8,075 nucleotides of DNA, taken from the NCBI GenBank assembly GCA_025963955.1, contig JAOPZU010000594.1, positions 1-8,075 of the forward strand, written 5' to 3'. How positions within the stretch are numbered: the stretch's first letter is position 1; the number at the start of each line of letters is the position of its first letter. Shown piece after piece: positions 7,982-8,075 of this stretch. The notes under the pieces are model-generated. The model was not told the origin of the DNA. It did not search any database and was given only the letters and a program-made list of their open reading frames with translations. The DNA comes from Solirubrobacterales bacterium. Its GTDB lineage: Bacteria > Actinomycetota > Thermoleophilia > Solirubrobacterales > Solirubrobacteraceae. A program made the position numbers and the translations under genes.

Positions 7982-7988
7982 TAGAGTA
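7982..7988. promoter_or_regulatory. Symmetric bidirectional -10 element, TAGAGTA
   Basis: TAGAGT on the plus strand (7982-7987) ends nine bases before the GTG of the oxidoreductase. TACTCT on the minus strand (7988-7983) ends seven bases before the ATG of the acyltransferase. Both fit TANNNT and overlap by five of six bases in a 21-base gap, so one element may serve both genes. Neither start has a Shine-Dalgarno, as expected of leaderless transcripts. Confidence 0.55.
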
Positions 7989-7996
7989 TTGGCCTC

Positions 7997-8075
7997 GTGG
8001 CGAGCCAGGACACACCCCCCGCGCTGCACGGCGCGGTGCTCGGGCTCGGGATGATCGGCCGCCACCACGCGCGGC
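7997..8075 (+). CDS. Gfo/Idh/MocA-type NAD(P)-dependent oxidoreductase, N-terminal fragment
   Basis: Only 26 codons are present before the window ends. They begin at GTG 7997 and read through a short polar leader into AVLGLGMIGRHHAR, the first beta strand and glycine-rich turn (G-x-G-x2-G-x2-HA) of a Rossmann NAD(P)-binding fold. The His-Ala after the third glycine is typical of Gfo/Idh/MocA sugar dehydrogenases. These often stand beside hexapeptide acyltransferases in nucleotide-sugar pathways, as in wbpB/wbpD-type loci, and here the acyltransferase is divergent across 21 bases. With so little sequence the family call is probable and the substrate cannot be stated. The start is supported by the -10 element nine bases upstream. 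Confidence 0.65.
   Translation, partial: MASQDTPPALHGAVLGLGMIGRHHAR

Noticed and set aside
7034..7984. 316-codon plus-strand open frame covering the acyltransferase
   Set aside because: It is the antisense shadow of the hexapeptide repeats; its Asp/Arg/His-rich repeats mirror the Ile-Gly repeats on the minus strand, and the minus-strand protein has a clear fold and ending.

Overview
This is a very GC-rich window with GTG starts and a conserved chromosomal core block (rpsF, ssb, rpsR, rplI, dnaB), followed by a DnaC/DnaI-type helicase-loader ATPase and purA. Composition and gene order suggest a deep-branching actinobacterium. Thermoleophilia/Solirubrobacterales is my best guess, but this is inference from style and not a database match. 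No rRNA, tRNA, CRISPR array, insertion sequence or prophage gene is visible. No gene-free gap exceeds about 265 bases.

Layout. Positions 1-244 (minus) hold the 5' part of an unrecognised membrane protein with a Thr-Gly repeat encoded by a hexanucleotide repeat at the window edge. It diverges from rpsF (306-686), which is followed by two tandem hairpins. ssb (928-1416) then has its own promoter. A 265-base gap carrying a structured rpsR leader precedes rpsR (1682-2011) and the tightly linked rplI (2014-2469), which ends in a strong terminator hairpin. dnaB (2657-4045) overlaps the loader gene (4045-4806) by one base. purA (4853-6193) has its own promoter and is followed 13 bases later by a secreted SGNH-domain protein (6207-7277). 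A left-handed beta-helix acyltransferase (7975-7274, minus) converges on that gene; their stop codons share one CTAG. The window ends in the first 26 codons of a Gfo/Idh/MocA-type oxidoreductase (7997 onward), divergent from the acyltransferase across only 21 bases.

How the genes work together. S6, S18 and L9 are ribosomal. SSB, DnaB and the loader are replication proteins: DNA coating, unwinding and probable helicase loading. PurA makes adenylosuccinate for AMP. The right end looks like cell-envelope work: a secreted SGNH esterase/transferase-like protein, and a sugar acyltransferase paired with an oxidoreductase as seen in nucleotide-sugar loci.

The most interesting points are the DnaC/DnaI-like loader with an N-terminal cysteine cluster coupled to dnaB, the repeated use of a TANNNT -10 box 7-11 bases before start codons that lack a Shine-Dalgarno (leaderless or nearly leaderless transcripts), and a symmetric TAGAGTA element that can serve as the -10 on both strands of the 21-base divergent spacer.
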